From Acidobacteriota bacterium (lineage in GTDB: Bacteria > Acidobacteriota > Vicinamibacteria > Vicinamibacterales > CAVVIG01): a stretch of DNA of 57,060 nt. A program made the translations under genes and the position numbers. This document shows, piece after piece, positions 32,158-43,118 of this stretch. The stretch's first letter is position 1. Every line of letters begins with the position of its first letter. Below the pieces are notes generated by a model. That model saw nothing but the letters and a program-made list of their open reading frames with translations. It was not told where the DNA came from and ran no database searches. The stretch covers positions 1-57,060 of the forward strand of contig JAOBWF010000176.1 of NCBI GenBank assembly GCA_025463215.1. Reading direction: 5' to 3'.

Positions 32158-32225
32158 CTGACGTCGACGTCGACCCACACCCGTCCGGTCTGGGCGGCCC
32201 GTGCTGGCTGTCGAGGCCCCGGTGC

Positions 32226-34538
32226 TCACCGATGCAGCTCGCACACGTCGTGTGGCTCGGTACCGGCGATAAACGATTCCGAGATGATCTTCGGGCAATT
32301 GGGGGTCGCGAGCTTGCCGGTTTGCGCGTCGATGTCGGCGAAGACGATGCCCTGGGGGACCGTGAACGGCACGCTGGCGCGGCCTGCGAGTGCGCTTTTC
32401 ATGAACTGCGTCCAGATCGGCAGCGCCGCCCGGGCGCCGCTGAGCCCCACCGGCTGGTTGTCGTCGAACCCGACCCAGACGACGGTCAGCAGCTCGGGAG
32501 TGAAGCCGACGAACCACGCGTCGCGCAGGTCGTTGGTCGTCCCGGTCTTGCCGGCGGCATCCAGGGTGAACCCGGCCGAGCGCGCGCTTGCCGCCGTCCC
32601 CTCGTTCAGCACGCTGCGCATCATGTTCGTGACGAGGAACGTCGTCTCCGGCTTCGCGACCTCGCGCGCGACGACGGTCGTGCGCTTGGTGACGTCCTTG
32701 CCGCCGCTGGTAATGCGCGCGATGTGCTGCAGCGAGCGCAGCATGCCGCCGTTGGGGAACAGGGTGTAGGCGGTCGCGATTTCGTACGGCGTCGCCTCGA
32801 ACACGCCAAGCGCGATCGACGGGTAGGCCTTCGGCGCCGCGCCGACGCCGAGCTTCTTCCAGAACGCGGCGACATGGTCGTAGCCGGCCGCCTGGGCGAC
32901 GTGGATCGTCCCCAGATTCCGGGAGTGCGCGAGCGCCCGCCGGAACGTGATCGGCCCGTCGTACTCGTGCTCGTAATTCTCCGGCGTCCACTCCTGATCG
33001 TCGAACTCGAACGTCTCCTGCTCGTCGTTCGTGATCGATGCCGGGGTGACGTCGGTCCGCCCCTCGCTCAGCGCGCGCTCGAATGCCGCGAGGAAGACGA
33101 ACGGCTTGAACACCGATCCCGGCTGCCGCCGCGACACCACCGCGCGGTTGTACTGCGACTGGTTGTAGGAGCGGCCGCCGACGAACGCGAGAATCTCGCC
33201 GCTGCGCGGATCGACCGCGATCAGCGCCGCTTCCGCCTTGCCGCGTTTGCGTCTGGCCAGCAGGCTGTCGACCTGCGTGAGCCCGTCGCGGACCGCATCC
33301 TGCGCCAGGCGCTGCAGGTGCAGATCCAGCGTCGTATACACATCGACCGCCTGCGTCGTCGTCGTCGTGAGGCCGGGATACTGCTCCGCGAGGGTCTGGC
33401 CGACGAAGTCGACGAAGTACGGCGCCTCCGCTTCGAGCGCGCGCTGCACGACGATCAGCGGCTCGTGGATCGCGCGATCGGCGGCATCCTGCGGCACGTA
33501 GCCGGCGTCGACCATCGATTGCAGGACGAGGTTGCGCCGCTCCTTGCAGCGCGCCGGGTTGTTGAATGGCGACAGCGCGGACGGCGACTGGAAGACGCCT
33601 GCGATCGTCGCCGCCTCGGCGAGCGTGATGTTGCTGACATCCTTGCTGAAGAACAGCCGCGCCGCTTCCGGCACGCCGACGATGCCGAAGGACCCGCGCT
33701 GGCCGAGCGTCATGTCGTTCAGGTACATCTCGAGGATCGCGTCCTTCGAGGCGCGGGTGGTGATGATGAACGACACCCAGATTTCGAGCAGCTTGCGGCG
33801 CAGTGATTTCTGCCGCGCCTCCTGCAGCGTCATGCCGGGGAACATTTTCGGCAGGAACACGTTGCGCGCGACCTGCTGGGTAATCGTGCTCGCGCCGCGG
33901 TCGTACTTCTGTTTGCCGCGCATGTTCGAGATCACCGCGCCGGCCATGCCGATCGGATCGAAGCCGGGATGTTCGTAGAAACGGCGGTCCTCGATCGCCA
34001 GCACCGCCTGCTGCATCCGCGCGGGAATTGCGGCCAGGGCGACGGGGCGGCGCTTCTCGCGTTCGCCGCCAAGCGCGGTCAGCACAGGCGCGTCCAGCGA
34101 TACCCGATCGGTGGGTTTGGCGTCGAGCTCGAGCCGTTGCACCCGATCCGCAACACGCGGCGGCGGCGCCTTCTTGCCCCTGGCCACCGGCTTGGGATCC
34201 GGCGGCTTCTGAAACACGACGCGCACCGCCCGGCCCTTCAGCTCCGGCACCCGCGGCATGATCGCGACGGCGCCCTGACCGATCGCGAACTCGCCGGCCT
34301 TCTCGAGCCGATCGCGATGGGCGTAGCCCAGCTCGTTCAGCCGATCGACGAGCTGCTGCTCGGTCATGCCCTGGCCGCGGCGCAGCTCCAGCGGCCGCGC
34401 CAGGACGCGGGGGAACACGGTGGATCGCTCGCCGTGCAGGCGCGCGTCGATCAGTCGCGCGAAGCGCACGTAGTAGTAGGCGGCGACCAGGCAGAGCAGG
34501 ACGGTCGGGATCGCGAGCGCGACCGCGGCGAGGCGCAC
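32226..34538 (-). CDS. Bifunctional (class A) penicillin-binding protein
   Basis: A 770-residue membrane-anchored enzyme. One N-terminal membrane helix (AAVALAIPTVLLCLVAAYYYV), a UB2H-like domain (VFPRVLARPLELRRGQGMTE), then the GT51 glycosyltransferase with catalytic Glu in LAIEDRRFYEHPGFDPIG and RGASTITQQVARNVFL. The transpeptidase domain has SxxK in RQPGSVFKPFV, SRN in LAHSRNLGTI and KTG in AGKTGTTNDLRDAWFVG. It polymerises and crosslinks peptidoglycan. Architecture is closest to PBP1b. The GTG at 34538 leaves few positive residues before the helix; upstream codons (KSARYRIRILGLWRKRW) look like a cytoplasmic tail, so the real start may be further up at a non-ATG codon. Confidence 0.93.
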   Translation of the reverse strand: MRLAAVALAIPTVLLCLVAAYYYVRFARLIDARLHGERSTVFPRVLARPLELRRGQGMTEQQLVDRLNELGYAHRDRLEKAGEFAIGQGAVAIMPRVPELKGRAVRVVFQKPPDPKPVARGKKAPPPRVADRVQRLELDAKPTDRVSLDAPVLTALGGEREKRRPVALAAIPARMQQAVLAIEDRRFYEHPGFDPIGMAGAVISNMRGKQKYDRGASTITQQVARNVFLPKMFPGMTLQEARQKSLRRKLLEIWVSFIITTRASKDAILEMYLNDMTLGQRGSFGIVGVPEAARLFFSKDVSNITLAEAATIAGVFQSPSALSPFNNPARCKERRNLVLQSMVDAGYVPQDAADRAIHEPLIVVQRALEAEAPYFVDFVGQTLAEQYPGLTTTTTQAVDVYTTLDLHLQRLAQDAVRDGLTQVDSLLARRKRGKAEAALIAVDPRSGEILAFVGGRSYNQSQYNRAVVSRRQPGSVFKPFVFLAAFERALSEGRTDVTPASITNDEQETFEFDDQEWTPENYEHEYDGPITFRRALAHSRNLGTIHVAQAAGYDHVAAFWKKLGVGAAPKAYPSIALGVFEATPYEIATAYTLFPNGGMLRSLQHIARITSGGKDVTKRTTVVAREVAKPETTFLVTNMMRSVLNEGTAASARSAGFTLDAAGKTGTTNDLRDAWFVGFTPELLTVVWVGFDDNQPVGLSGARAALPIWTQFMKSALAGRASVPFTVPQGIVFADIDAQTGKLATPNCPKIISESFIAGTEPHDVCELHR

Positions 34539-34599
34539 CCAGCGCTTCCGCCACAGCCCGAGGATCCGTATCCGGTAGCGCGCGCTCTTCGAACCGGTT

Positions 34600-34640
34600 T
34601 TCGCCAGCCTAGCCCCCAGCTCCCAGCCTCGAGCTGCTAG
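34600..34640. repeat. Heptamer array at the bshC stop
   Basis: On the minus strand CTAGCAG, CTCGAGG, CTGGGAG, CTGGGGG, CTAGGCT. The bshC stop codon TAG is inside the first unit. Confidence 0.6.
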
Positions 34641-36307
34641 ATCGTGACAATCCAGTGCCGCCCGAGATCGAGCGGCAACTCCTCGTCCAGGCGGTGGACG
34701 AGCGCGGGGCCGTACTGATTCAGAAAGGAGAGAAACCCGATGGTGCGCTCCTGCGCGTGGCCGCCGGGAAACGCCAGCGCCCGGGCGTGAATGAACTGGC
34801 GCCGCAGCGTTTCGTCGCGGCGCTTGGCGGCCTGAATCATCTTGCCATGGAGGTTCTGCAGATCGCGCTGCATGCGTTCGAGGGTCGAACGCGCGGCCCC
34901 TTCGAGCGTCGGATCGAGCGCCGGCATCGCCTGGACGACGCGCGACATCTGCGCCTCGATCGCCTTCTCGGCTTCAGTGAACGATTCTTCGACCACCGGC
35001 GGAATCTGCGTCCTGAGCAGCTCGTTGAGCGCCGCTTCGTCCTGCGCCTGCAGCGCTTCGAGCGGCAGCTTGTATTTGGTGAGGAAGCGCAGCGCCGCGG
35101 AGTCGAGGATCGTCGCGGTCCCGCGCGGATAGAACAGCGGCATCGGCACGCCGAAGTGTTCGTAGACGCCGCGCAGCTGGCCGAGATACGCCAGCTCGTT
35201 CGGGCCGGCGACGTAGCAGATCGTCGGAAAGATCGTGTCCTGCACGATCGGCCGCAGCAGCACGTTCGGGCTGAACCCGGCCGGTTGCGAGGTCGCCTGC
35301 TCGACCAGCGCCGGCGCGGCGAACTGCTGGTCGCCGACGACGAAGCCGCCGTCCTGCTGACGAATGGCGCGGCGGCCGCCGTCGAGGTGAAACAGCGCCA
35401 GCCCTTCGTCGTTGCCGTGCACCTGTGCGTGATAGCCGCGCGCGGTCAGATCCGATCCGGCCAGCGCGGCGAGCTTGACCGTCGTCCCCGGCATCGACAG
35501 CTCGCGCGCGAACACCTGGCTGACCAGCGGCTTCGACGCCGCGTCGGACGAGTCGTAGACGATCAGCCCGCGATCGCCGAGGACGCTTTCCATCCAGCGG
35601 CCGAACGCGTCCGCCATGCCGACGCCGGGCGCGTAGGCGCGCCGCAGCGACTCCATCAGGGGTGCGCGGAATTCGGTCGGCGGCAGGAGCTGTTCGATTT
35701 CGTCGAGCGCGGCGAGGACGGTTTGATCGAGGGTGATGGTCGCGACCGGGGCGGGTTCGGCGCCGGGCCGCGCCGGCAGCGACACGCTGCGCGGCGTCAG
35801 CGCTTCGTCGAACACCGTACACGACCGGACTTCCTCCCAGTCGTGATCCTCCGCGTCGATCCAGAACACGGCGACCGCCGGCACGTGGTGATCGCGCGAC
35901 ACCTGTTCGGCGAGCTTGATCGCGGTGAGCGCCTTGAAGAGCGTGAAGAGCGGGCCGCCGAAGAGCCCGGCCTGCTGACCGGTGACCACCGCCACCGTGC
36001 TGCGGTCGGCGAGCAGCCTGGCGGCGTCGCGGGCGCGCGCCGGCGCGCCGCGGCGCTCCTGCTGCGTCGCGAGAACCGCGGCGATCGCGTCGCGGCGGCG
36101 ATCGTGCTGCTGCGTGCGCGCGATCGCATTGGCCCACGCGGTCCGATCGGCCGGGTCGCCGGAAAAAAACGGCGCCACCGATCGGAAATCGTACGCGTAA
36201 TCGGCGGCGAGACGCCGAATCCACGGAAACCTCCGGACGTCGACCGGAATGCGCACGGAAGGGCCGTCTGGGGCGGAAGTTGAAGGCTCGGCTGAGTTGA
36301 CCTGCAC
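34637..36307 (-). CDS. bshC: Putative cysteine ligase BshC (bacillithiol synthesis)
   Basis: A 556-residue protein of the normal BshC length. Motifs: VVTGQQAGLFGGPLFTLFKALTAIKLAEQ (nucleotide-fold region), VPAVAVFWIDAEDHDWEEV, VLLRPIVQDTIFPTICYVAGPNELAYLGQLRGVYEHFGVPMPLFYPRG, and a long helical coil before the C-terminal LDLGRHWIVTI. BshC joins cysteine to glucosaminyl-malate in the last step of bacillithiol synthesis. bshA and bshB are not here. GTG start. It is divergent from the pseudokinase gene. Confidence 0.92.
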   Translation of the reverse strand: MQVNSAEPSTSAPDGPSVRIPVDVRRFPWIRRLAADYAYDFRSVAPFFSGDPADRTAWANAIARTQQHDRRRDAIAAVLATQQERRGAPARARDAARLLADRSTVAVVTGQQAGLFGGPLFTLFKALTAIKLAEQVSRDHHVPAVAVFWIDAEDHDWEEVRSCTVFDEALTPRSVSLPARPGAEPAPVATITLDQTVLAALDEIEQLLPPTEFRAPLMESLRRAYAPGVGMADAFGRWMESVLGDRGLIVYDSSDAASKPLVSQVFARELSMPGTTVKLAALAGSDLTARGYHAQVHGNDEGLALFHLDGGRRAIRQQDGGFVVGDQQFAAPALVEQATSQPAGFSPNVLLRPIVQDTIFPTICYVAGPNELAYLGQLRGVYEHFGVPMPLFYPRGTATILDSAALRFLTKYKLPLEALQAQDEAALNELLRTQIPPVVEESFTEAEKAIEAQMSRVVQAMPALDPTLEGAARSTLERMQRDLQNLHGKMIQAAKRRDETLRRQFIHARALAFPGGHAQERTIGFLSFLNQYGPALVHRLDEELPLDLGRHWIVTI

Positions 36308-36445
36308 CGGAACGCCTACTCTCTCAAAGCGCCGCGCGGACTGTCAAGCACGCGGACGCGCTATTCGATTGATGCAACAGCACTAAGACGCCGATCGGAC
36401 GGGCTCGGTTGCGCGTTTTTCGTGTTACGATGAACACGCCTTCCC

Positions 36446-36461
36446 GAGGAGTTTTTCACTG
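36446..36461 (+). promoter_or_regulatory. Shine-Dalgarno and CTG start of the pseudokinase gene
   Basis: GAGGAG (36446-36451), then 7 nt, then CTG (36459). This is the only well-placed start that keeps the glycine-rich loop [14 protein letters not shown] in the protein; the first GTG (36549) would cut it. Confidence 0.5.
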
Positions 36462-38432
36462 CACACTGACGCTGCTGGCGCTGCGCCGCCCGACGCCTTC
36501 GGACCGTTTCGAGTTCTTCATCAGATTGGTGCGGGAACCCTCGGCCCGGTGTTTCGTGCGTACGACGCGACGCGGGAGCGGCTCGTCGCGGTCAAGCTGT
36601 TCAAGCTCGACCTGCCGCCGGAGCGCGGTCATCAGCTCGTCGCCGAATTCGAGCGTCTGATCGCCGCCGATCTGACGCACCCGGCGCTCGCCGCGCCGCT
36701 GGCGACCGGGATCAGCGGCGTCTCGGCGTTCCTCGCGCAGGAGTACGTCGCCGCCGACTCGCTCGATCTCGCGGTGCGCGAGTACGGCCCGGCGCCGGCG
36801 TCCAGCGCGCTGCGGGTCGCGGCGCAACTGGCGGGCGCGCTCGATTTCGCGGCGGCGGTGCAGATCACGCATGGCGCGCTGCACCCGCGCGACGTGCTGC
36901 TGTCGTCCGACGATACGCGCCTGACCGGCCTCGGCATCACCCGCGCGCTCGAGAAAATCGGCGTCGTCGCGCCAGTTCGTCGCCCTTACACCGCGCCCGA
37001 ACGGATCGCGGGCGCCGAGTGGGATCGGCGCGCCGACGTCTTCAGCCTCGCGGCGCTGATGCACGAGCTGATCTGGGGCCGCCGCGTCAGCGGCCTCGGT
37101 GCGAAGGCGGCATCGCACCTCACGGAGATCGACGGCGGCGATCTGGCCGCGCTGAAGCAGGTCTTCGCGCGCGCGCTGGCCGAATCGCCGGACGACCGCT
37201 TCGCCACGGCGCTCGAGTTCGCCGAGGCGCTCCGGCTCGCGTGTCCCAACGTCGCGATCGCGCCCGAGCCGGCGCCGGCCTCGAAACGGCGCGTCGCCCG
37301 CGACGACGAGCCGCGTCTGCCGCTCGATGTCGCCGACGAGGTAGCCGACGAGATCGCCGACGAGGTCGCACCACTGACGCTGGCCGATCCGGCGCACGGC
37401 TTCGGCCCGGCGGATGTGCAGCCGGTGGAGCCGTCGGTCGCTCGCGCCGAAGCGTCGCACACGTTCGGGCCGCCGGATCTCGACGCGCCGGTCGATCTCG
37501 AGATCGCGCCGCCGGCGCCGGCCGAGCCCGAGATCGTCTACCAGCCGGCGGCCGATCTTCGGCAGGACGCGGCCACGTACGAATCGCCCGCCGGGGTCGC
37601 GGCTGGATCGATCAGCGGCCACGATCCCGATGCGATGACGGCGCTGCAGCGGACGCGTTCCGCCGTCTGGCCGCTGGTCCTCGCGCTCGTTGTCGGCATC
37701 GCGATCGGATTCGCCGGCGGATTCTTCGCCGGGTCGCGGGAGCAACCGCCGGCAGCCGTCGCCGCGGCTGCGCAGGGGAAAAACTCAGAGAAAAACTCAG
37801 AACTGACAAGTCAGAACTCAGAACTGACAAGGCAGAACGCAGAACCTACAAGTCAGAACGCAGAACTGAAAACTCAGAGCTCAGAACTGAAAACGCCGAC
37901 CGCAGAACCAAAGACTCAGCCATCTGAAATCAGCAATCCGAAATCGGCCCCCTCGGCGCCAGGCCGCATCCTCGTGCGCTCGCAGCCGGCAGGCGCACGC
38001 GTCACCATCGACGGCAAAGACGCCGGTGTGACGCCGGCCGCGGTCCGCGATCTCGCGCGCGGCGCGCACCGCGTCAGGATCACGCGCGATGGCTACGCGC
38101 CGGAAGAGCGGCGCGTCGTCATCAGCACGGCACGGCCGGCGCAATCGATTACCGTGCCGCTGGCGCGCACCAACGCGCCGGCGAGAAGCGCGCCGGTTGC
38201 CGCCGCGCCGGCCGCGCGGTTTACCGGCGGGCTCGCGGTCGACTCGCGTCCGGCGGGCGCGAAAGTGTTCATGGACGGCACGCTCGTCGGCACGACCCCG
38301 GTGTCGCTGCCGTTGGTGCCGGCCGGCTCGCACGCGATCAGGCTCGAACACGACGGTTATCGCCGCTGGTCGTCATCCGTGCGCGTCGTCGCGAGCGAGC
38401 AGAACCGGGTCACGGCGTCGTTGGAACGATAA
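36459..38432 (+). CDS. PEGA-domain membrane pseudokinase
   Basis: About 657 residues from a likely CTG start. Residues 14-240 have a protein-kinase fold with glycine loop [10 protein letters not shown] and the VAVK lysine K46, and E63 could be the helix-C glutamate. The catalytic loop reads HGALHPRDV (H138-G139-A140) instead of HRDxKPxN, and DFG is replaced by GLG (157-159), so phosphotransfer residues are lost. An acidic linker follows, with an E/D/A-rich stretch [14 protein letters not shown], then one membrane helix ([21 protein letters not shown]), a heptad-repeat linker (SELTSQN-type, six units) and two PEGA domains outside: [22 protein letters not shown] and [22 protein letters not shown]. 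Probably a signalling scaffold at the envelope. Confidence 0.8.
   Translation: MHTDAAGAAPPDAFGPFRVLHQIGAGTLGPVFRAYDATRERLVAVKLFKLDLPPERGHQLVAEFERLIAADLTHPALAAPLATGISGVSAFLAQEYVAADSLDLAVREYGPAPASSALRVAAQLAGALDFAAAVQITHGALHPRDVLLSSDDTRLTGLGITRALEKIGVVAPVRRPYTAPERIAGAEWDRRADVFSLAALMHELIWGRRVSGLGAKAASHLTEIDGGDLAALKQVFARALAESPDDRFATALEFAEALRLACPNVAIAPEPAPASKRRVARDDEPRLPLDVADEVADEIADEVAPLTLADPAHGFGPADVQPVEPSVARAEASHTFGPPDLDAPVDLEIAPPAPAEPEIVYQPAADLRQDAATYESPAGVAAGSISGHDPDAMTALQRTRSAVWPLVLALVVGIAIGFAGGFFAGSREQPPAAVAAAAQGKNSEKNSELTSQNSELTRQNAEPTSQNAELKTQSSELKTPTAEPKTQPSEISNPKSAPSAPGRILVRSQPAGARVTIDGKDAGVTPAAVRDLARGAHRVRITRDGYAPEERRVVISTARPAQSITVPLARTNAPARSAPVAAAPAARFTGGLAVDSRPAGAKVFMDGTLVGTTPVSLPLVPAGSHAIRLEHDGYRRWSSSVRVVASEQNRVTASLER
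37780..37935 (+). repeat. Translated TCAGAAC heptamer array in the pseudokinase linker
   Basis: Runs of TCAGAAC / CAGAACT / GGCAGAAC in a 21-nt super-period, read as six 7-residue units from SELTSQN to AEPKTQP. The same unit makes the intergenic hairpin at 50421-50500. Confidence 0.85.
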
Positions 38433-38433
38433 G

Positions 38434-38514
38434 AAGCAACCGCAGAGACCGCCGAGCCCGCCGAGTAAATATTTTCTCTGCGATCTTTGCGCCCTCCGCG
38501 GTAAAACCACAGGG
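38434..38514. repeat. Inverted array with 9-nt period upstream of carA
   Basis: CCGCAGAGA, CCGCCGAGC, CCGCCGAGT on the left; TCTCTGCGA, TCTTTGCGC, CCTCCGCGG on the right, around a short AT-rich centre. It begins just after the pseudokinase stop and ends before the carA ATG, and it folds into a long hairpin. Confidence 0.8.
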
Positions 38515-38518
38515 ACAC

Positions 38519-39667
38519 ATGGAAGCGATTCTGGCATTGGAAGACGGCACCTGGTTTCGCGGCGCCGCGGCGGGCGCACAAGGCGAGGCGCGCGGCGAGG
38601 TCGTGTTCAACACCAGCATGACCGGTTATCAGGAAGTGCTGACCGATCCGTCCTACTCCGGGCAGATCGTCACGATGACCTGTCCGGAGATCGGCAACTA
38701 CGGCGTGTCGATGGAGGACATGGAGTCGCGCGCGCCGCAGGTGGCCGGGTTCATCATCCGAGACGAGTCGCCGATGGCGAGCAACTGGCGGTCGGAGATG
38801 ACCCTGCGCGAGTATCTCGTCGCCAACAAGATCGTCGCAATCTCCGACATCGATACGCGCGCGCTGACGCGGCAGCTGCGCTCCGGCGGCGTCATGCGCG
38901 GGGTCATCGCCACCGGCGATCAGCTCGATCCGCAGGCGCTGATCGAGCGCGCCCGCACCATTCCGCCGATGGAAGGCTCCGACCTGGTCCGCGGTGTCAC
39001 GCCGGCCGAGGCGTTCGACTGGCCGGAAGAGGACCCCGACGAATTCGGCGTCACGCCCGATCGGCTGCCGAAGAAGCGGCTGAAGATCGCCGCCTACGAC
39101 TTCGGCATGAAGTGGAACATCCTGCGGCGGCTGAGCGCGCACGGCTTCGACGTCCGCGTTTATCCCGCGACGACGCCGGCATCGGAGCTGCTCGCGACCA
39201 AACCGGACGGCATTTTCCTGAGCAACGGCCCTGGCGATCCGGCGCCGCTGACATATGCCATCGACAACGCGAAGACGCTGATCGCATCGAACGTTCCGGT
39301 GTTCGGCATCTGCCTCGGTCATCAGGTACTCGGCCTCGCGATGGGCGGCAGCACGTTCAAGCTGAAGTTCGGCCATCGCGGCGGCAACCATCCCGTGAAG
39401 AAGCTGGCGACCGGCAAGGTCGAGATCACCTCGCAGAACCACGGCTTTGCCGTCGACCCGGCGTCGCTGCCGGATGACGTCGAAGTGACGCACCTCAATC
39501 TCTACGATGGCACCGTCGAGGGGCTGCGGCACAAGACCCATCCGGTGTTCTGCGTTCAGTACCATCCGGAGGCGTCGCCCGGTCCGCACGACGCCGATTA
39601 CCTGTTTGACGATTTTCTGAACCTTATCGAGGGGGACAGGCGCTCGGTGCTCGGTACTCGGCGCTAG
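38519..39667 (+). CDS. carA: Carbamoyl-phosphate synthase small subunit
   Basis: A 382-residue glutaminase subunit. N-terminal domain [20 protein letters not shown] and [24 protein letters not shown] are diagnostic. The class I amidotransferase domain has catalytic Cys near residue 265 in [14 protein letters not shown], and His/Glu in [15 protein letters not shown]. It releases ammonia from glutamine for CarB, feeding arginine and pyrimidine synthesis. The final residues (RRSVLGTRR) are encoded by a heptamer array rather than conserved sequence. carB follows after 45 bp. Confidence 0.98.
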   Translation: MEAILALEDGTWFRGAAAGAQGEARGEVVFNTSMTGYQEVLTDPSYSGQIVTMTCPEIGNYGVSMEDMESRAPQVAGFIIRDESPMASNWRSEMTLREYLVANKIVAISDIDTRALTRQLRSGGVMRGVIATGDQLDPQALIERARTIPPMEGSDLVRGVTPAEAFDWPEEDPDEFGVTPDRLPKKRLKIAAYDFGMKWNILRRLSAHGFDVRVYPATTPASELLATKPDGIFLSNGPGDPAPLTYAIDNAKTLIASNVPVFGICLGHQVLGLAMGGSTFKLKFGHRGGNHPVKKLATGKVEITSQNHGFAVDPASLPDDVEVTHLNLYDGTVEGLRHKTHPVFCVQYHPEASPGPHDADYLFDDFLNLIEGDRRSVLGTRR

Positions 39668-39710
39668 CCGCCACGGCTAGCCTCCAGCTCCCAGCAACGA
39701 GCCCCTACAA
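39640..39710. repeat. Heptamer array across the carA stop
   Basis: GCTCGGT, GCTCGGT, ACTCGGC, GCTAGCC then inverted GGCTAGC, CTCCAGC, TCCCAGC. The first part is translated as the CarA tail and supplies its TAG stop; the second part lies before carB. Confidence 0.65.
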
Positions 39711-39712
39711 AG

Positions 39713-42961
<3,249 letters not shown>

Positions 42962-42984
42962 GCTCGCTCAGAAACTGCGATCGC

Positions 42985-43083
42985 TCGCAGCCAAGGACAC
43001 AAAGCGTTTCAGAGGGCACAGAGGCGCAAACTGTTGCCGCTCTGATCTTTGTGCCCTTGGTTCTCCTTCGTGGCGTTTGTGCG
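42985..43083. repeat. Inverted 9-nt-type array upstream of comEC
   Basis: Units AAGGACACA, AAGCGTTTC, AGAGGGCAC, AGAGGCGCA on the left; TCTTTGTGC, CCTTGGTTC, TCCTTCGTG, GCGTTTGTG on the right. The outer arms pair (CCAAGGACACAAAG with CTTTGTGCCCTTGG). Confidence 0.7.
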
Positions 43084-43118
43084 GCCGCGTGAGGTGAGCC
43101 GTTTGCAGACGGCGGCGT

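Noticed and set aside
32110-34554. An 814-codon frame in another phase of the penicillin-binding protein gene
   Set aside because: Arg/Ala/Gly-rich shadow; the 770-residue frame has all the GT51 and transpeptidase motifs.
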